64,000 bases of DNA from Brachynemurus nebulosus (Eukaryota; Arthropoda; Insecta; Neuroptera; Myrmeleontidae): NCBI GenBank assembly GCA_035578155.1, contig JAPWDM010000001.1:170101498-170165497 (forward strand). The letters run 5' to 3'. Positions 20,916-31,445 of this stretch are shown here, one piece after another (within the stretch, counting starts at the first letter, position 1; each line of letters begins with the position of its first letter). The translations under genes and the position numbers were made by a program. Below the pieces are notes generated by a model. That model worked only from the letters and a program-made list of their open reading frames with translations, was not told the origin of the DNA and searched no databases.

Positions 20916-21495
20916 ATAACTAGCCGTATGCCCGATGGGATTTCCCATTGACAACATTTTCTTATTAGGTACTCACTTTTGCTCACTTTTAATGTTAAAA
21001 GCCTAAATCAATATCCACGTTTCTAACTTCAAAAATAATGAACTTCCCATACGAACTTTTATTTTCTGTTTTAACCCCTTAGGGAATATATTTCCAGAAA
21101 CAACTGACTTTTATTTATAAATAGAAGCCTAAACTGCTAAACAATTATAAATAAAAGCCTAATTTTCATAATTCCTGTGCTTAATTTTGTCCTAAACCCA
21201 ACAGTTTAGGTTGTGCATTGTCTGTCAGTCAAAGTTAAAGATTTATTAAATATTATTTATTTTAATAGCCATAGTAACATATTTTTATACATATACCACT
21301 AATTTCAAAAATAACGAATTTATATACAAATTTTCATCCCTTATTAAACCTACTTAGGGGACGAATTTCCAAAAATCCTTTCTTAGTGCTCACCTACGTT
21401 ACATAGGGAACTCCCATACAAAATTTCATTCTTCCAAACCCAACGGCTTAGGCTGTGCGTTGTCTATCAGTCAGTCAGCGTTAGAAATTTATTAA
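20916..21495 (+). repeat. Dispersed repeat with GTCTGTCAGTCA end, two partial copies
   Basis: Blocks GATGGGATTTCCCATTGAC, CCCATACGAA-TTTT, AACCCCTTAGGG and AACCCAACAGTTTAGG-TGTG, then GTCTGTCAGTC, occur once to 21253 and again (partial) at 21290-21490. A third copy lies inverted at 60345-60600. Layout suggests a retroelement or Helitron-like 3' region; class not established. Confidence 0.65.
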
Positions 21496-22560
21496 GTAGA
21501 TTTTAATTTTTTGCTTTAAAAAAAAAAAATGAAAAAGTTAGTTTTTTTTATTTACAGTCTTAACTCGTGATAGTACGCGCCTAACATAACAGAACATTAT
21601 AAGTTTTTTGTTTTAAATAAAGAAAACGGCGGGGCTGACTTTATGCCCAAAAATAGTTTTAGGGTCTAAAAAATTCATTTTTAGGATTTAGCTTTTCTAT
21701 TTACGGCATGATAGGCGAGACTAACTTGGTCATATGGTCAATCAAATGAACGAAAAATGACATTTCATATAACATAACCCAATGTCATTCCAACTAATGG
21801 CAGAAATGATTTAAGTGTAATTAAATTCTATTTAAAATTAAAGAATAGTGTTTAAACATTTTTTTAGTGCTCGGAAAAGTGTTGAAACCTTTCTGAATTG
21901 AACAGTAGCCCAAGTGGTCGGAAACCGACATTTCACATTACATGACTCAATGTTATTCCAATTAATGGCGGAGATGATTTCAGACTGCAAAAATTTTATT
22001 TAAAGTTAAAGAATTTATTGCTTTTAAGCATTGCTCAAATTCTTAAAAAGGTGTCGAAATTTATCTGAATTACATGGTCGATCAAGTGGTCGGAAAACCA
22101 CATTTCATATTACCCGATCTAATGTTAATCTAATTAATGGTAGAAATGATTTCAACTTATAAAAATTCTATTTAAATTGAGAAATTTGAGAAACTTCACA
22201 AAAAATTGAAATAAATACAACGACTAGGCAAGAAGGCCCAACTGTGTTAAGTAACTTTCGGAAACAGAGACAAAAAATTTTCGCCAATTAGGTAAAGAAA
22301 AGTGATTTAGAGAAAGTGGTCCTCAGTAAATTGAATTTTACATGACGATATGTCTCGGAATTAGAAAATATCCCTTAAAAAATCAATGCCACCTCGTTAG
22401 GGTAAATAGATAAAATTTTCGTTTCTGGCTATTAGGTATTTTTTGTATTGTGTATACCGTTAATGTCATTTCCTAGCTTTGGTTTCTATTCGCTAGTCAA
22501 TATTTAACACTCCTAAAGCAGACATTCTTCAAAAATTTAGTAGATTTGAGTGCCATTTTA
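21496..22560. repeat. Weak direct repetition, no gene
   Basis: A diverged unit 'ATGGTCRATCAAGTGGTCGGAAAA..CATTTCATATTAC..CTAATGTTATTC-AATTAATGG-AGA-ATGATTT' recurs near 21730, 21905 and 22075 (about 170-bp spacing). No coding features. Confidence 0.5.
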
Positions 22561-23488
22561 TGGTAATCCATATTTGCTATTACCATTATGAGGCCCGAGT
22601 ACTTTCACAGTAAACTTCCCCGGAAGCCGACAATATTTTACAAGAAATTTTATGTAAACAAGTACATAAAATGATTCCACAGAACACTGAATCATTCAAC
22701 ACGTATGTGTTATGCAGGTCAAAAGATGAGTACATAGTTATTATTATTTTAATAAAACACACATATACATGCAAGCATACAATACATTTATACATACATT
22801 TATACATTTGTGGATAAAAATATTATTATAAATAAAAGATAAAGCTAGATATTTTGATGATAAAACATATTATATTTATATATAAAAATATTTGAAAAGT
22901 GTCCGGTACGTACTACGTAGTAATAAATTATTTTTATTAGAATAATATAAAATCATTTTTATAAATATTTTAAAGTGTCTTGTTGATTCTAAATATTGAT
23001 TGCTGTCGGCCTCTGCGGATGTTTTGTTTGTTTTCGGATGCCGAAGCCATGGGACTGAAAGTGTTAATAAATAAACTAAGGAAACTATTACTTTGCAAAA
23101 ATATCATTTTATCTCACAGAGGACAGAGGTACAATACGTATCTCTCCACTACTGGAATCAGTGTAACCAGTAAGAGATAGAAAATATGTTACGCACACAT
23201 ACACTAAACTGTGTATGTGCGCGTAATCGAACATAGAGGTTGCAGTCACGTGACCGGGCTCGCATACATATGTGTGATACCACAACGTTATGTGTGGGGG
23301 TTCTACAATGCTAACAACAATCAAATCCATTGTTGTTTGACTGACTTACACTTAGCGACTGCTACTGAGGCACTGACTACCTACGAGCCTAAGGTACACA
23401 AAAAGCCACACTGCAGATTTCATCATAGAGATAGTTGCTGTGTCTCCATTGCTCCGTGGTTTATCTTGACATATTTCGATCAATATAG
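22561..23488. other. No gene; scattered repeat fragments
   Basis: Holds a copy of the ATGCCGAA repeat (23030-23070) and a block around 23150-23200 (AACCAGTAAGAGATAGAAAATAT) resembling 49430-49455. Open frames here show no family features. Confidence 0.45.
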
Positions 23489-23944
23489 AGCCGCTGCTAC
23501 ACGATGCTACGAACACCTTCCAACATTCGACGTTGGATGGTTCATAGCATCGTGTAGCCGTTGTTCGAACCTACGAGTGTCCAATGTCGAGCGTCAAACG
23601 TTCGCATTTAGTCGTGTCCCGTTCGATGTCGGTATTCTTGCACCGAGTCAAAGGGATGCTTCGAACGTTTGAAGGTCAATGTTGGTTGCGTTGGTTGGTT
23701 CGACTCAGCAGCTGCACGACTCGTTCATGTGAAAAGAGACAACATCAGTGTATAACATTAGAGATAACATCAGACAGATAACAGCGTCGTCCACTGAGTA
23801 CCAACACATCATCATTCGTTTTGGATCAAACATTCGATTCACCGTGTAGCAGATACATTCGTCGCATCAACTATCGAACTTAATTGCCTCAAACGTTCGA
23901 TCGAACGTTGGAAGGAACGTTCGTAGCATCGTGTAGAACCCGCT
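23489..23944. mobile_element. MITE rich in CGAACGTTCG-like words
   Basis: Ends share CTACACGATGCTACGAAC in inverted orientation. Inside, TTCGAACGTT, CAACGTTCGA and related words recur many times. It is clearly more GC-rich than its flanks. Non-coding; no certain target duplication, though TTAA lies exactly at the right border (23944-23947). Confidence 0.75.
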
Positions 23945-24054
23945 TAACTTGTTTGATAAAGATCATATTGAGTTGAAGGTGCTAAATTTGCAACAATAAA
24001 GTATTTTATTTATAATTAATTTTTGACAGATTTACTTTGTGAAATTTCATCTTA

Positions 24055-24240
24055 AATATTAAAAATATTTAAAGTTATAATTATTTTGTCAAATTCAGTA
24101 TACAAATAATAATTTACTTAAGGCGTTTTCAACCTTACGATCATCTTCAGAGTATTGAAAACTCGTTAAGTAAATTATTATTTGTATAGTGAATTTAAAA
24201 AAATAATTATAACTTTAAATATTTTTTTAATATTTTATTT
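24055..24240. repeat. Foldback repeat
   Basis: AAATATTTAAAGTTATAATTAT and TACAAATAATAATTTACTTA on the left are matched by inverted copies on the right around a short centre containing GATCATCTTCAGAGT. Arms are about 70 bp. Confidence 0.8.
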
Positions 24241-24263
24241 ATTAATAGAAAGATATTCTTTAA

Positions 24264-25074
24264 GGGGCGCCACTAGTGTGACCGCCTTAAAAAATGGGTG
24301 ATTTTTGGGAATTTTTTTAAAGAAAACTACTGAATGGAATGTTTTAATATTTTAAGGATAAATTCGTTGATATATAATAAATTCATAAGAAAATTTTTGC
24401 ATCAAAAAATGGAGATTTAAGGGAGTTATTCGCGATCTCCCAAGGCTCCAAAAAAAAGTTTCCCCCCCCCTGCTGCAGTGATAGCGACCTTCACAGTGCC
24501 TGAAATCAAGAAAACCAAAAAGCCTAGAGTTTTTTAAAAAAAGTTTCAAAATTTGCGCGAAAATTTGATGATTTTTGGCCTGCAAAAATTACATTTATTA
24601 TTCGATCAGAAAACTGGATGTTCATGGTACGGAGAAACATATATAATAGAAACTGCAATAAGAATCAACTCGATCAGATGATTTGTCTTCGAGTTATAAC
24701 TGCAGCAAATTTGAAAAATGTAGTTTTTCTATATTTTACCTTTTAGTTTTAATCACTGAGAAATTTTACTAAAATTATTTACGATGTACTCACTATAACG
24801 GTGAGTCGTTTAAATGTGCCAGGATCTAGCTTCCCCACAACATGTTACGGGCAGCCACGTCCAGAAACTTCCGAACTATCAACCTTTATACATTTTTCAA
24901 TACCTCAAAGTTAACAATGAAAATCAGAATCCTCTCTTCGGATGGCTGTAACTCAAAAACAATTTGCGATATGCACTTGAAATTTTAATGTGTTATTTTT
25001 AAAGGTATAGACTATCGAAATATACAAAAAAAAAAAATTATAATTTTTTGAAAACGTCACACTAGTGGTCCTCC
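24264..25074. mobile_element. TTAA-flanked MITE, copy A
   Basis: TTAA at 24260-24263 and 25075-25078 bounds ends GGGGCGCCACTAGTGTGAC and the complement of GGAGGACCACTAGTGTGAC. A TTAA duplication is characteristic of piggyBac and Kolobok-type elements. A second copy is at 29055-29940. No transposase frame. Confidence 0.85.
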
Positions 25075-25311
25075 TTAAGGGTGATCAAATTATTACGACC
25101 ATCATAACATCATATTACATATATGGAACTAACATTGTTAAATATCCATATTTATCTACTTTTATGACAAAACCATAAAATACTCTCTATTTTGTCCCGA
25201 AAGTTGTGAAAAACTTTAATTACTGAGAAATTTCTGTTTTAATCCAAGCAGGTATTTCCATTTATTAGCCCATAAAATGGCAGAGTAATATCATAAAAGG
25301 CATATCTACTA

Positions 25312-25501
25312 GGGCAGAGTTGGATTTACATAAGTGATTTGGGGCAAAAATTACAAAATAAGGAACAGAATAGAAATAATTATTAAAAAAAATAGTCTTT
25401 AAAAAAGTATTCAGCGGCCCCCACGTCATGTGAAGTATTCAAGGGCCACCACATGTGAAATGCCCTAGGGCCTTCACAGAGGTAACTCCGGCCCTCTACT
25501 A
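25312..25501. mobile_element. Small hAT-like MITE
   Basis: TAGGGCAGAGTTGGATTTAC and the complement of AGTAGAGGGCCGGAGTTACC form imperfect inverted ends, with GGGCC-rich blocks inside. Related by style to the copies at 14.4 and 31.2 kb. No clean target duplication. Confidence 0.45.
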
Positions 25502-26310
25502 ACATTTTGAAAAATTTGCAGTTTGTTTCATTTCGCTTGCCCACTATAAACTTTTATCGAGAAATTATTTCCTATATTTCAATTATTTTTTACAATGCTG
25601 TACCAAATACGATTCAAACATTGAAAATGGTGGTAGCGAGTGAAATATTTCTTGTAAAAACTTTTCACATAAATTATATAAGCAAGGAATGAGGCTCGAT
25701 AATGGGATGGGAATTGTTAAGAGAATTGTCGTAACAACATTTGTGAGCATTAGCGACCCTGAACAAACACCGCTTTTAACTAAAATCTATTCATCTATCT
25801 GTCTTTCAGAGTGAACTTGTAACTAACTGCGGAAATGGAAGAATATCGTACATATACGTACAGGCGATATATTTATAATTATTCCCAAAACGGTTTCTCT
25901 CGTAAGCGAAGTGTCGTCTTATTCGTTTCTTCTCTCTTTTTTTTATTTTATTTGTGACGTGATAATAAAAAGAAGAAAAAAGTGTCTTTCTTTATTATAA
26001 TAATTATACATAAGTATGTAAAATTCTACAAGGAGATATAATAAAATGTCTATTACAAGAACATTTCAATTGATAATATGTATGTATAAGTTGAATAGAA
26101 ATATCTGGTGCCTCCAACTGTAGTTATTTGATTGCATGAAATATCATCAGCATTCAATACTTGGATACGAAGTCAAATTTTATAATTTTTGCTAATTTGC
26201 TTGGATCGAAATTCTGGAAGGAAAAATTCTGCTACTACAACCGTTGTAGTGGTGAGAGCTGAATCCCAAGTTGTGATAGAAAAGTCGCTAGAACCCCAAA
26301 AATAATATTC
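25502..26310. other. No gene seen
   Basis: AT-rich; open frames lack family features. Confidence 0.5.
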
Positions 26311-26312
26311 AC

Positions 26313-26400
26313 TTAACCCTTTGCACTCGATGGGCGCCGCCACGGCGACACAGTAAATATTTATTCCACTCGTTAGGCGCCGCAGCGGCGCCATAAACAA
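26313..26400 (+). repeat. Possible piggyBac-type terminus with GGCGCCGC direct repeats
   Basis: TTAA at 26313 is followed by CCCTTTGCACTCGATGGGCG, the TTAACCC layout of many piggyBac-like ends. ACTCG-T-GGCGCCGC occurs twice (about 26324 and 26369), each within a GC palindrome that stands out sharply from the AT background. No matching right end found. Confidence 0.45.
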
Positions 26401-26439
26401 TAGGTACGTATTTTATTATTTACAACACGCTAGGGGACC

Positions 26440-26725
26440 TAAGGCCCGATTTACATTAAGGCCCGATTTACATTAACGCTCCGCTCTCAGTACGATATCA
26501 CTCCGCTCCCGGTTCGATAAAATATTCTTACATAATAAATAATGAGTGTATTCACATCATCGCTCTGATATCGGTCCGATATCAGTCATGGTTCGCTCTC
26601 GCTTCAATACCGCTCCAATACCAATACCACTGAGATAATATTTTATCGAAGCGCTATCGAACCCTATATCGATGATAGTGAACACGTTTTTGATTCCACT
26701 TCGCTCCATTTCTCAGCCTTCTTCA
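26440..26725. repeat. Motif-rich non-coding repeat (CGCTC / GATATC words)
   Basis: GGCCCGATTTACATTAA is present twice in tandem at the left edge; CGCTCC, CGCTCT and GATATC recur throughout. Resembles an insect MITE, but the ends are uncertain. Confidence 0.4.
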
Positions 26726-27341
26726 TTTATTTGAAAATTATTATATTCGGAAAACATGATACAACACAACGACGCGACGTCTTGCTATAATACATTGTGA
26801 TACATACTACTAAAATTAACTAATAGATATATTGTATTATAGATATTATGTTCTCCTAATACAATAGTGTTTGCAGAATTTTAAAACTACTGTCGAGTAG
26901 CTGAGTACCTATACTAAAAAATGGTTCGAGTGCAAATTGTTAATTTTATCTATAGGTAGGTATACAGAGTGTTCCAAGCAACTAGGAACATATAAATTTT
27001 ATTTTTTGAAAGTTTTATTTTGCTTTCGTTATTTAACATAAAGTGAATTCAGCTGAATCTTTTTTATGCGGTCGATCGGTTTCCTGAGTTACTTAGGCCA
27101 CAAAATGTCAAGATCCGATGGAAACCACGTATCTTTAAAGTAGCCTGATTACTTTCCCTTTTTATAGCTACAACTTCGCTACTTTCAAACGGGAAGATAA
27201 AAATATTGGTTCAGCGAACGTATTTTGTTTGTTTCAAATTTGAAGCAGGTTTGATAGTAAAAATTTGTAGAAAGAGTACGTGCTAATCTTACTCCATATT
27301 TGTAGAGTGAATATTCAAAACGTGTTTCGTCACAGTTACCA

Positions 27342-27430
27342 AAATGTTGGGAAATTATCAAAAACTATTCAATGTGTTACTTAAGCCTTAAGTAATACAT
27401 TGAATAGTTTTTGAGGATTTTCCAACATTT
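27342..27430. repeat. 89-bp palindrome
   Basis: AAATGTTGG-AAA...ATCAAAAACTATTCAATG-GTTACTTAAG is followed almost directly by its complement, ending in CCAACATTT. There is essentially no loop (centre CTTAAGCCTTAAG). Confidence 0.85.
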
Positions 27431-27730
27431 CTTCCAACATTTCCTTAAGTCTTAAAAGGTTTGTATTTTTCAGGTTGTGTTATTCTTATAGATTACATAA
27501 TTTAAAATACCTGCAATTAAAATTGATTTTTCGTTGAAATTTTTTTCTTTTATATGGTGGACAAAACACTGTCTGTACTGTCCGAACAGATGAATTGGAC
27601 AAAACACATCTTGTTTCATTTAGTCGTAGGTAATACAAATGCATCTAATCAAACTAATTGAAAAATCTTTCATCACTTATTAACATTAATATAAAACTTT
27701 AGGTTATTTTCATACATAATAACACTGTTA

Positions 27731-28165
27731 CTAGTGATTTCGGGCCGAGAAGTAGTTAATCGATTAATCGTCTAAAATTGTTTTTCAGATAAAATTAGTC
27801 ATTAGTCGAAAATATCGAGCACAGAGTAGTCGACTAATCGACTAAATTTTTAGTCGAATCCATGGTAAGGTAACCTACGTAACTCTTTTAAAAAAGAGTT
27901 TTTTTTTCGAATTTAATTATGGACTTTTAATATTTTTCTTTTAAGAAAAAGAAAGATATGAAATATCACAATATATTAATCACATTAAAGTGAAAAATCA
28001 TACAGATAGATAATTTATTAGTTTCCATTTTTTGAAGTCCAATAAATAATACAGAAAAATTGTTAAATTAATCGATTGTTAAAATAGTCGATTAAAATAT
28101 GACTAAATGTAAACCAAAATTAATCGACTAAACCGACTAATCGATTAATCATCCGACATCACTAG
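27731..28165. mobile_element. MITE with CTAGTGATNTCGG ends and ATTAATCGATTA words
   Basis: Ends CTAGTGATTTCGG and CCGACATCACTAG are inverted. The interior repeats ATTAATCGAT, AGTCGACTAATCG and GTCGATTA many times. Style suits a hAT MITE, but an 8-bp duplication is not seen. Confidence 0.65.
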
Positions 28166-29054
28166 TGCAGTCACATGTGTTGTCACGTGGACCAGTGAAC
28201 CAATTAGAACATATTACTGACCAGTTGGGCATAAAACATGATTATGAAAACAACCTGGTTTGAATAAATTCATTATTTTGTTTCTTAATTTTAATGGGGG
28301 TAAAAATTTTTTTACGCCATTTAAGTTGCCTAGTTAGATAGAAATCAGTGAGAAGGATCATAGGATGTGCCTAACTCAATTTTGTATTTTTGTGACCAAA
28401 CACTTATTTAATATACACTCCATATTTACTGATTAGTGATCCTATATTGTATATTGGTTATCATATGCAGTATTTGACAAAATTGTTTTGTTTTTTTTTC
28501 CAATAGTTGATATTTTGATCATAGAACTCTGCATATAAATGTATATAACAATGGCTGAACATATTTTAAAGTGATCTTTTACCTAGAGATCCGTAAGATA
28601 AAAATGTATTTCAATCAAATATTTGAAATTTTATTTGTGAAAGTTGATATCTTTCACTATACATGTCTTCCTTTTGCCCGTGCCCTGTTGAAATAGAGAG
28701 AATTTCAACAATAAAGAACAATACATATATGTATGTATGTATATATTGTACGTTTACTGTTTCCCATATGTCCTCAAGATTAAATTCCACTTTGAGAATA
28801 CTTTTCGTTGAAACATGGCACTACTATACATACTTGTTCTACTATTCCGCTACCGAATTGTGTAAGAGTTAGAATTAGGTGTATCAAAAGACGTGAATTA
28901 CGATTGATTGTTTTGAGTTCAATAAGTATTTAACTATTGGAAGTATCATTCGCTTTGAATAGTAACAAAAGTTTATTTCAATTTCGTTTTTACAAAGGCG
29001 AGAGAAGAGGAAAATTTTGTCCTTTTCTTTGGTTAAGATCAATGATTACCACTA
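28166..29054. other. No gene seen
   Basis: AT-rich, with a short ATGTATGTATGTATAT run near 28730. Confidence 0.5.
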
Positions 29055-29940
29055 GGGGGATCACTAGTGTGACCGCTTGAAAAAAAACTGAATTTTGGGA
29101 ATTTCTTTAAAGAATACTGCATGGAATGCTTTAATATTTTAAGAATAAATTCGCTGACACATAATAATAAATTTGGTTGAAATTTTTGGACCAAAAGATT
29201 GAAAATTCAATGAGTTACTCGCGATTTCCCAAGGTTCCAAAAAAAGTCCCCCCACTGCTGCAGTGATAGCGACCTTCACAGTGTCTGAAATCAAAAAAAC
29301 CAAAAAGCCTATTAAACTAGAAAGTATTGCCCATACCGTGAACCTCAATCAAAGAAATAAAGTTGAAATTTAACAAAATGGCGGAGTTTTTAAAGTGCCA
29401 AATTTTGCGCGAAAATTTGATGATTTTTGGCCTGCAAAAATTACATTTATTATTGGATCGGAAAACTGGATGTTCATGGTACGGAGAAAGATATATAAAA
29501 GAAACTGCAATAAGTATCAACTCGATCGGATGATTTGTCTTCGAGTTATAACTGCAGCAAACTTGAAAAATGTAGTTTTTCTTTATTTAACCTTTTAGTT
29601 TTAATCACTGAGAATTTTTACTAAAATTATTTATGATGTACTCACTATAGCGGTCATAGTAAAACTAGATGAGTCGTTTAAATATGTCAGGGTCTAGCTT
29701 CTCCACAATATGTGACTGGCAGCCACGTCCAGAAGCTCCCGAATTATCAACCTTCATACATTTCTCAATACTTTAAGGTTAACAATGAAAATCAGAATCC
29801 GCTTTTCGGATGGCTGTAACTCAAAAACTATTTGAGATATGCACTTGAAATTTTAGTGTGTTATTTTTAAAGATATAGACTGTCGAAATATGGAAAAAAA
29901 AATTTTCAATTTTTTCAAAATATCACACTAGTGGTCCCCC
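29055..29940. mobile_element. TTAA-family MITE, copy B
   Basis: Ends GGGGGATCACTAGTGTGAC and complement of GGGGGACCACTAGTGTGAC; colinear with copy A at 24264-25074 (CTGCTGCAGTGATAGCGACC, TCGATC-GATGATTTGTCTTC, TGGCTGTAACTCAAAAAC). Contains about 75 bp that copy A lacks near 29310-29390. The flanks (ACTA, TTTA) look like a decayed TTAA pair. Confidence 0.85.
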
Positions 29941-30356
29941 TTTATCCATCTAAGAACCAAACTATGGTAAGTGTTATTAGGCAGAAAGTATGTCTAAATT
30001 ACACCAGTAATATACAGGTGAGTTTTTTGACAGTTACCATTTTCATTACAGCCAAACCGTTGATTTAATCAAACAATTGTCCAAATAAGAGTTGTAAATA
30101 CCAAAGGGAACAACTGATTCCTATCGTCAAGAGCTTTATAGCTCTTATGGTTTTCGAGCGATAATATAAACTTATAGATTTTTAAATGAAGCTCTGTATT
30201 AATTTTTTGATAAAACTAATTGAATGCATCAATTAAGAACATAGATTGGGGAATTTTGACTCTTTCTATCAATTAGGTAGTAAAATACGCATTTGTATTT
30301 GAAGCTATTTCAATCGACAGCGGTCTTGTCGGTTACATTTCTATTACCTCCAAGAA

Positions 30357-30653
30357 ATGAACCATTTCAATGGGTTCAATGGTTTTTACATCGGTCAAAC
30401 TGGCAGAAAATTTGAAACCCGGAGAGCAGAGCATTTTAGGTCATATAGAAATAAGAAATCCGACTCTGCTTTTGCGAGGCACTTAATAGACACCGGACAC
30501 ACACCGGAACGGGAAATTACTGTGCTACACGAGGCAAGCAAAGGACAGAAGTTAACAATCCTAGAAGCAATAGAAATAAATAAACATAGCTCCGATCACC
30601 TTTTAAATGATTACACCGATATTTACAGTTCAATTTTATTTTCAATATTATAA
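30357..30653 (+). pseudogene. Penelope-like retroelement GIY-YIG endonuclease, C-terminal fragment
   Basis: The 98-codon frame contains GFYIGQTGRKFETRRAEH, then FARHLIDTGH, ITVLHEASKG and LTILEAIEINKH before LLNDYTD. This is the GIY-YIG endonuclease of Penelope-like elements, with the YIGQTGR motif, the Arg/His helix and the catalytic-type Glu in 'LEAIEI' all present. The reverse transcriptase that should precede it is absent, so this is a 5'-truncated copy. Confidence 0.85.
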
Positions 30654-31189
30654 CTTATTTAAATTTTAATTTCTGTTTAAAACTGTATTTACTGTAATAT
30701 TGTCTTTTTGTCATTTTCAAGTTCAATCTTTTGCCACGTGTTTGTTTGCCTCTTGTCACATGTAAAGTAATCTTGTTTTTCTTGATTCTCCTATCACTCC
30801 TACCCTTTCCACTTCCACATCACAGACCACTCCCCCTTAATAAGTATAGGTAGATAAAGTTAGTATATAAGGCATGTAAAGAATGTAATATTTATTCTGT
30901 TTGAAAATGAACTGACGGTCCGGAACAATATTGTCACAGTTTCATAAAAGTGGTATTTTTGCGAAGTAAAATATTTGTTTATTATTTATAAATATATTTT
31001 GTATAAGTGTGATGAATCTTGCGGGCCAAAAAAGGTTCAAGGCGGGCCGCGGGTTGGATACAAAGTTTTTAGTATTTTTGTATAATGAAACCGAATTAGT
31101 TTGAAAGATTAGTATTTAAAGTAACTTAATTTAAGAAAAATTTGAAGTATATTTTATAATTAGGGGCTAAGACTTACCTTTGCGTATAT

Positions 31190-31445
31190 CACAATGGACG
31201 GGGCTGGATTTACCTTTGTAGAGGCCCCTGAGCACTATAAATGTATGTGGGGGCCCCTGATTACTTTTGTAGGGACTCCCCTGGAGAATTTCCAAAATTT
31301 GAAAAATTTTTCCGAAAAATAGGGTTAAAAAGCAATAAAATAAAGAAGTAAATAAAAACACACTCTTATTCTTTCTATTTTTTTCTTGTGATATTTTGTG
31401 GAGACCCCTATTGTGTGGAAGCACCGGGGTACTCTAGCCAGCCTG
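31190..31445. mobile_element. hAT-like MITE (GGGGCTGGATTTACC end)
   Basis: GGACGGGGCTGGATTTACC with GAGGCCCCTGAGC at the left, and GTGGAGACCCC...CTAGCCAGCCTG at the right. Left blocks match the fragment at 14.4 kb. Ends are diverged. Confidence 0.5.

Noticed and set aside
24352..24585. 77-codon minus-strand frame
   Set aside because: Inside TTAA MITE copy A; copy B does not preserve the frame.
30990..31060. GCGGGCCGCGGGTTGG block as a hAT end
   Set aside because: Resembles hAT subterminal text, but no partner end or target duplication was found.
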